Of a stretch of DNA of 64,000 nt, positions 58,634 through 64,000 are shown piece by piece. The DNA comes from Arthrobacter sp. Edens01 (lineage in GTDB: Bacteria; Actinomycetota; Actinomycetes; Actinomycetales; Micrococcaceae): NCBI RefSeq assembly GCF_001307035.1, contig NZ_LKIU01000005.1:265664-329663 (forward strand). The letters are read 5' to 3'. Position numbers and translations under genes: made by a program. The first letter of the stretch is position 1. The number at the start of each line of letters is the position of its first letter. Below the pieces are notes generated by a model. It was not told the origin of the DNA and made no database searches. It worked only from the letters and a program-made list of their open reading frames with translations.

Positions 58634-61600
58634 GTGTCAGCATTGAGGGGGGCTGTGCCCGCGCGTCTGCGTGCGCACCGGAAAGCCATCTCGGCCGGCG
58701 CCGCCGTTGCAGCAGCAGGCGCACTGGTCGCCACCGCGATCCTTTACCCCGGTTTCGCCAGCGCCGACGTGGACCTCAACGACGGCGGTGTCTGGGTCAC
58801 CAACCAGACCCAGGGCATGGTGGGCCACCTCAACTACCCTTCGAGGATGCTCGACGGCGCCTATGCCTCAAACAGCGACCGCTTCGATGTCACCCAGCAC
58901 GAAAAAACGGTCTTCCACACCAACTCGGACCAGGCCAAGGTTTCGCCCGTAGACGTGGCCAACGTGGCACGCGGCACCGAAGTGCAGCTCCCGGCGTCGG
59001 CCGTCCTTAGCCAGGGCGGCACCGCCGTGGCCATAACCGACCCGGCGACCGGAAGCGTCTGGCTGACCAGTACCGGGTCCCTTCCCTTCTTCAGCGAAAC
59101 CGAGGCAGAGCCGGTGCTGGAGAACTCGCCTGGTGCCGCCGCTGATGTATCGCCCGAAGGCACGGCGGTGATCGCTGACCCGCGCGGCGGCCGGATCCAT
59201 ACCTATGACGTAGCCGCTGACGGCAGCTACGGTGAACCGAAAACCACGGACGTCGAGGAGCTTCAGGGCTTTGGCGACGTTCAGGTGGCCGCGGTGGGGA
59301 ACAAGCCGGTGGCGTTCGATGCCGAATCGGGAACCCTGCTGCTCCCGGGCGGGCGCAGCGTTGGCTTCGCAGACACCCGCGGCGCGCAGCTTCAGGATTC
59401 CGGCCCCGAGGCGGACTTCGTTGTCCTGGCCACGGGAACGTCCCTGATCAAGCAGCCGCTGAACGGGTCCGAAGCCACTGTCACCGAGATTGGCGACGCC
59501 GGTACCCCCGCGCCGCCGGTGCTTGTCGACGGCTGTGTGCACGCAGCCTGGACCGGGGCAGGTACGTACCTGCGCGACTGCGCAGATGATAAGGACGACG
59601 TCCGCGAGGACATTCCGGGCGTGGGTGCTTCCTCCGAGCTGGTCTTCCGAGTCAACCGCTCCGTGGTGGTGCTCAATGACATCAACGGCGGCAACGTGTG
59701 GCTGGTGCTGGAGAACATGCAGCTGGTGGACAACTGGGGGGACGTCATCCCGCCCAAGCAGGAATCATCGGACGACGAAGAAGAATCTGCCAGCGAAAAC
59801 CCGGTCAACACGCTCCCGGACCGCACCGCGGAAAACCGTCCCCCGGTGGCATCCGACGACCGCTTCGGCGTCCGTGCCGGGCGGACCACTATCCTGAACG
59901 TCCTCGACAACGACACCGATCCGGACGGCGACCTGCTCACTGTCCGGCCCGCCGGAGAGCAGCCGGCAGCCGGAACAGTCCAGGAAATCTACAACGGCGC
60001 CGGTCTGCAGATCGTGGTGCCGCCCGAGGCGGCCGGTACCAGCTCCTTCAGCTACGAGGTGGCGGACGGCCGCGGCGGAACCGCGTCCGCCACCGCTACC
60101 GTGCAGGTGCTGGGCGCCGGAGAGAACAGTCCCCCTGAAGCTCGCCGGTCCACCAGGATCCTGGTGGAAGAGGGCAAATCCGTCAGCCAGAACATCCTTA
60201 ATGACTGGATGGATCCCGACGGCGACGACCTGGTTCTCGTCTCAGCGGAACCGACCGCGGACGGCGACCAGGTACGCACCCGCTCCGACGGACTCCTGAC
60301 CTTCCGCGACATCGGCAAGACCCAGGGAGTCAAGGACGTTGCCGTCACTGTGTCCGACGGATCTGAAACCGCCGCCGGTACCGTGACGTTCGATGTCCGT
60401 CCCGCAGGGGTGCTGCCGCCGGTAACTAATTTCGACCACTTCACCGCCACCGTCGGGGAAGCCGTGACGTTCTACCCGCTGCAGAATGACCTGGATCCGG
60501 CCGGCGGACAGCTCAGCCTGGCCAGGGTGAATGCCGAAGAAGAAGACGCTTCGGAACTGGTCCCCAACTATGAGACCGGTGCGGTGTCCTTCACCCCGGC
60601 TGCGGCGTCGACCTATTACCTCGAATATCTGGTGACCAACGGTCCGCAGAGCGCCGGCGGCCTCATCCGCGTTGATGCCGCGGAGTCCGGCCGGCAGGGC
60701 GCCCCGGTGGCAGTCCGCGACGTAGCACTGCTGCCCCGCGGTGGAAGTGTGCTGGTGGATGTACTGGGCAATGACACCGACCCGACCGGCGGTGTGCTGG
60801 TGGTCCAGTCGGTCAACGCCGGAGCCAGTTCACCGCTGGACGTGGAGGTGCTGGACCACAACATCCTGCAGATCCACGACGTGCGCGGACTTCAGCAGCA
60901 GGGCGCCATCCGCTACACCGTCTCCAACGGCACGGCCAGTGCCAGCGGCGAGGTCAGCGTGCTGCCCGTTGAACCGCCGGAGACGCTGCTGCCTCCCTCC
61001 GCCTCGGCGGACACCGCCACCGTCCGGGTGGGAGACGTTGTGGACATTCCCGTCCTGGACAACGATTCTTCGCCGACGGGCGACGAACTGACCCTGAACC
61101 CGGTGCTGGCCCAGGGCATCGATCCGTTGGACGGACAGCTGTTCGTCTCCGAAAACACGCTCCGTTTCGTCGCGGGGGACACTGCCAAGACGGTGTACGC
61201 AATCTACGAGGTCCAGGATTCCACCGGGCAGAGCGACTCCGCGCAGGTGCGCGTCAACATCCGTCCCCGGGATGACGAGAAGAACACCCCGCCGGTGCCT
61301 CGGAACCTGGAAGGCCGGGCGATTGCGGGAACCACCGTGCGCATCCCCGTTCCCCTGAACGGCCTCGACGCCGACGGCGACTCGGTGTTCCTGGACGGTA
61401 TTGCGGCCGCTCCGGCCCAGGGAGCAGCTGTTCCCGGGCCGGATTACATCGATTACACCGCCTCTGCCTCCGGTGCCGGGACCGACTCGTTCACCTACAC
61501 GGTGCGCGACCGGCTGGGACTGGTGAATTCGGGAACAGTCCGGGTAGGCATCGCTCCCGCTGCGGAGGCTAACCAGAAGCCCGTGGCCGTGAACGACGCC

Positions 61601-64000
61601 GTCACTGTGCGTCCCGGACGCGAAGTTGCCGTTCCGGTCCTGGACAACGACTCGGACCCCGACGGCGACCCTATCTCCCTGGTCCCCGACGGCGTCACCA
61701 CCCAGGCTGCCGGCATGGAGGTCCGGGCCGACGGGCCGCGGGTTCGCTTCACCGTGCCCGAAGAAGCGGGCACCTACAACGTGCGCTACGCAGTGAGGGA
61801 CAACCGCGGCGGAACCGCCAACGGCAACGTCGCCGTTGTCTCAGACCCGAACGCCGAACTGCTGGCCCCCATTGCACGGGATGACCGGGTGGAAGTCTCA
61901 GAGATCCGTGGACGGACTGCCGTGGATGCCGCCGTCCTGGACAATGACGAGGATCCCGACGGCGTAGCCGAAGACCTGGAGGTTTCCGTGGACCCGTCCC
62001 GGACCACGGCTTCCGTGGTGGGGGACAGTGTGCGGGTGGAGCTGCTCGAGGAAGCCCAGGCCATTCCCTACACCGTGCAGGACATGGACGGCGGCACGGC
62101 CACCGCAGTGCTCTGGGTGCCGGGCCTGAGCGCCCAGTACCCCACGCTGCGCAGCAGCGCCGTCCAGGAAGTGCAGGCGGGGGACACCCTGAACCTTGAA
62201 CTGCGGGATCTTGTGGACGTGCGGGAGGGCAGGACACCGCGCATCACCGAAACCGCGAAGGTCAGCGCCATCGGCTCTTCCAACCGGGACACCTGGGTCA
62301 CTGACGAAGACACACTCGCGTACACCGCCGACGAAGACTACGTCGGCATGGGGTCAATCACCTTCGAAGTCACGGATGGTACCGGGCCGGATGATCCCGA
62401 AGGGCTCAAAGCGACCCTGACGGTCCTGGTCAACGTGACCCCGCTGCCGGAGCAGAACCTGCCCCCGGCCATGAGCCCCGGTTCGCTGGAAGCCGCCAAG
62501 GGTGAGGACGCGCTCAGGCTGGACCTGGCGCCGCTGGCGTCCGATCCCAACCCGGAGGACGCCGGCAGGCTTTCATTCGCCCTGGCGGGCCCGGTTCCGG
62601 AGGGTTTTGAAGCCAGGCTTTCCGGCACTGTTCTCCAGGTCGCCGCCGCGGACGACGCCGCAGTCGGCACCCTGGGCCAGCTGGCCGTCACCGTTACGGA
62701 CGGGCGCAGCGACCCGGTGCCCGGGCGTGTGGACCTCACTGTCCTCGCCTCCACCCGACCACTCCCGGTGGCTTCCGACGATTCAGTGGACGATGCTGTC
62801 CAGGGCCGTCCGGTAACAGTGGATGTGCTGGCCAACGACGACAATCCCTTCCCTGATACTCCGCTGCAGATCGTGGAAGCGACCGCTGACGGCAATGGAA
62901 CCGCAGAAGTGCAGGGGGACTCGATCGTGGTGACCCCCGACGCCGAGTTCGTGGGCAGCATGAGCGTGCAGTACCGGGTGGAGGACAAGACCGGCCAGGC
63001 CGACCGGCAGGCGTCGGCCCAGATCCGGCTTTCCGTCCAGGGCCGCCCGGATCCGCCGTCGACTCCCGTTGTGGAAAGCACCCGGAGCCGCACGGTGGTC
63101 CTCGCCTGGGACCCGCCTGCCGCCAACGGCTCGCCCATCACCGGCTACACCGTTACCGGCAGCAGCGGCTTCACCCAGGAATGCCGGGCGACCACCTGCA
63201 CACTTACCGGGCTGACAAACAACGTCGAATACACGTTCGCAGTCACCGCCACGAACGCCAACGGTACCTCCGACCCGTCCCCGCAGTCCGCTGCCGCCCG
63301 CCCGGACACGCAGCCTGCCCAGCCGGCCCCGCCGGTCCTGGCGTTTGGGGACAAACAGCTGGACATCTCCTGGACGGCACCGGCGAACGACGGGTCGCCC
63401 ATTGAGAGCTACGACCTGCAGATTTCTCCGGCACCGCCCGGAGGCACCGCACAGAAAACCGTCCCTGCATCCATGACGCGCACCACCTGGACCGGGCTGT
63501 CCAACGGCACCAGCTACCGGGTTCGCGTGCAGGCACGGAACGCCGCACCGGAACCGTCCGGCTTCAGTGACTATTCCTCCCCGGAAGTACCCGCCGGAGC
63601 TCCCGCAGCTCCCGGTGCACCGACGACGGCCAGGGCCAACCCGGTAGGCGTGCAGAGCCAGCTCAATGTGGACTGGCCCGACGCCGCTGCCAACGGTGCC
63701 GACGTCACCGCCTACCAGCTCCGCGAGTTCCGTGGCTCAACGCTGGTCCGTACACATGAGGCCGGCGCCACCTCGAACATGACCATTCGCGTGGACAACT
63801 CGGAGCAGGACTACTCCTACTCGGCCCGCGCCAGGAACAAGGCGGGCTGGAGCGAGTGGGGGCCCGCCTCTGCACCCCGCCGTGCTGTAGGCATACCGGA
63901 CGCACCGGCAGCTCCGGCACTGGCGGCGTCGCGCACCGGAGCCGAGGGACGAGCGCTCACCATTACGTTTACACCGCTCTCTGCCAGCGCACGCAACGGT
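58634..64000 (+). CDS. Giant Ig-like/fibronectin III surface protein, 3' end outside the window
   Basis: An open frame of 1789 codons runs to the window edge. The GTG start follows GGGGGAAGCAC. A basic N terminus and one hydrophobic helix (about 19-40) export or anchor it. A beta-rich, propeller-like region (about 45-400) precedes a series of cadherin/VCBS-like domains (about 415-1470) marked by NDTDPDGD-type calcium-loop motifs roughly every 95 residues. From about 1475 come three full fibronectin III domains and the start of a fourth. In actinobacteria similar proteins precede MoxR, DUF58, transglutaminase and PP2C genes. It probably acts in the cell envelope; partners lie beyond the window. 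Confidence 0.85.
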   Translation, partial: MSALRGAVPARLRAHRKAISAGAAVAAAGALVATAILYPGFASADVDLNDGGVWVTNQTQGMVGHLNYPSRMLDGAYASNSDRFDVTQHEKTVFHTNSDQAKVSPVDVANVARGTEVQLPASAVLSQGGTAVAITDPATGSVWLTSTGSLPFFSETEAEPVLENSPGAAADVSPEGTAVIADPRGGRIHTYDVAADGSYGEPKTTDVEELQGFGDVQVAAVGNKPVAFDAESGTLLLPGGRSVGFADTRGAQLQDSGPEADFVVLATGTSLIKQPLNGSEATVTEIGDAGTPAPPVLVDGCVHAAWTGAGTYLRDCADDKDDVREDIPGVGASSELVFRVNRSVVVLNDINGGNVWLVLENMQLVDNWGDVIPPKQESSDDEEESASENPVNTLPDRTAENRPPVASDDRFGVRAGRTTILNVLDNDTDPDGDLLTVRPAGEQPAAGTVQEIYNGAGLQIVVPPEAAGTSSFSYEVADGRGGTASATATVQVLGAGENSPPEARRSTRILVEEGKSVSQNILNDWMDPDGDDLVLVSAEPTADGDQVRTRSDGLLTFRDIGKTQGVKDVAVTVSDGSETAAGTVTFDVRPAGVLPPVTNFDHFTATVGEAVTFYPLQNDLDPAGGQLSLARVNAEEEDASELVPNYETGAVSFTPAAASTYYLEYLVTNGPQSAGGLIRVDAAESGRQGAPVAVRDVALLPRGGSVLVDVLGNDTDPTGGVLVVQSVNAGASSPLDVEVLDHNILQIHDVRGLQQQGAIRYTVSNGTASASGEVSVLPVEPPETLLPPSASADTATVRVGDVVDIPVLDNDSSPTGDELTLNPVLAQGIDPLDGQLFVSENTLRFVAGDTAKTVYAIYEVQDSTGQSDSAQVRVNIRPRDDEKNTPPVPRNLEGRAIAGTTVRIPVPLNGLDADGDSVFLDGIAAAPAQGAAVPGPDYIDYTASASGAGTDSFTYTVRDRLGLVNSGTVRVGIAPAAEANQKPVAVNDAVTVRPGREVAVPVLDNDSDPDGDPISLVPDGVTTQAAGMEVRADGPRVRFTVPEEAGTYNVRYAVRDNRGGTANGNVAVVSDPNAELLAPIARDDRVEVSEIRGRTAVDAAVLDNDEDPDGVAEDLEVSVDPSRTTASVVGDSVRVELLEEAQAIPYTVQDMDGGTATAVLWVPGLSAQYPTLRSSAVQEVQAGDTLNLELRDLVDVREGRTPRITETAKVSAIGSSNRDTWVTDEDTLAYTADEDYVGMGSITFEVTDGTGPDDPEGLKATLTVLVNVTPLPEQNLPPAMSPGSLEAAKGEDALRLDLAPLASDPNPEDAGRLSFALAGPVPEGFEARLSGTVLQVAAADDAAVGTLGQLAVTVTDGRSDPVPGRVDLTVLASTRPLPVASDDSVDDAVQGRPVTVDVLANDDNPFPDTPLQIVEATADGNGTAEVQGDSIVVTPDAEFVGSMSVQYRVEDKTGQADRQASAQIRLSVQGRPDPPSTPVVESTRSRTVVLAWDPPAANGSPITGYTVTGSSGFTQECRATTCTLTGLTNNVEYTFAVTATNANGTSDPSPQSAAARPDTQPAQPAPPVLAFGDKQLDISWTAPANDGSPIESYDLQISPAPPGGTAQKTVPASMTRTTWTGLSNGTSYRVRVQARNAAPEPSGFSDYSSPEVPAGAPAAPGAPTTARANPVGVQSQLNVDWPDAAANGADVTAYQLREFRGSTLVRTHEAGATSNMTIRVDNSEQDYSYSARARNKAGWSEWGPASAPRRAVGIPDAPAAPALAASRTGAEGRALTITFTPLSASARNG

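Overview
The window is high-GC DNA from an actinobacterium, most likely Micrococcaceae (Arthrobacter and relatives). Supporting signs are the SufS-SufU pair, a split acyl-CoA carboxylase with an epsilon subunit next to Maf and BirA, an Rv1264-type adenylate cyclase, an LpdA-type quinone dehydrogenase without the redox disulfide, an SCO4848-family membrane protein, a class E-type LAxTG anchor, and frequent GTG or apparently leaderless starts. I found no rRNA, tRNA, CRISPR array or complete insertion sequence.

Layout. 1-6.6 kb: end of sufS, sufU, an LMW phosphatase, a divergent histidine kinase/response regulator pair beside a degenerate Hpt-like protein, an aldehyde dehydrogenase and a VanZ protein. 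6.8-10.4 kb: a compact five-gene SipW/TasA-like export operon. 10.4-15.5 kb: nhaA, small envelope genes, a SOD-like lipoprotein and a secreted M28 peptidase. 15.7-20.9 kb: mfd, a methyltransferase, a GNAT remnant and a repeat-rich gap. 20.9-32.2 kb: a polyamine-type catabolic and import cluster (FAD oxidase, aldehyde dehydrogenase, glycosyltransferase, TetR, PotABCD-like transporter), divergent from a glucosamine-kinase-like/SIS pair across an intergenic region with TTCAAG repeats. 32.2-33.6 kb: two small membrane proteins and deoC.

33.7-37.4 kb is the most unusual locus. A 47-codon secreted peptide gene, missing from ordinary ORF calls because of its size, lies divergent from a TPR-like helical protein. 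The TPR gene is followed by a possible 34-aa ORF, a STAS-like protein and a soluble GGDEF-EAL enzyme. It sits between deoC and the phosphohexomutase/purine nucleoside phosphorylase pair and looks like an inserted signalling module. I suggest a Rap-Phr-like peptide/TPR sensor coupled to c-di-GMP; this is inference.

37.4-57.5 kb is mostly housekeeping: nucleoside salvage, LpdA, an MHS-type MFS transporter, acyl-CoA carboxylase alpha/beta/epsilon with BirA, maf, a dicarboxylate symporter, a DUF885 peptidase-like protein, an LADTG-anchored protein, an SDR, a PH-domain protein and an adenylate cyclase. 57.5-58.6 kb is non-coding and repeat-rich. From 58.6 kb to the end runs one very large surface protein of Ig/cadherin-like and fibronectin III repeats, cut by the window edge.

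A dispersed palindromic element family (core close to GACGTTATCTGCCCGAAGGT) recurs in the gaps near 15.5, 20.5, 46.2 and 58.1 kb.
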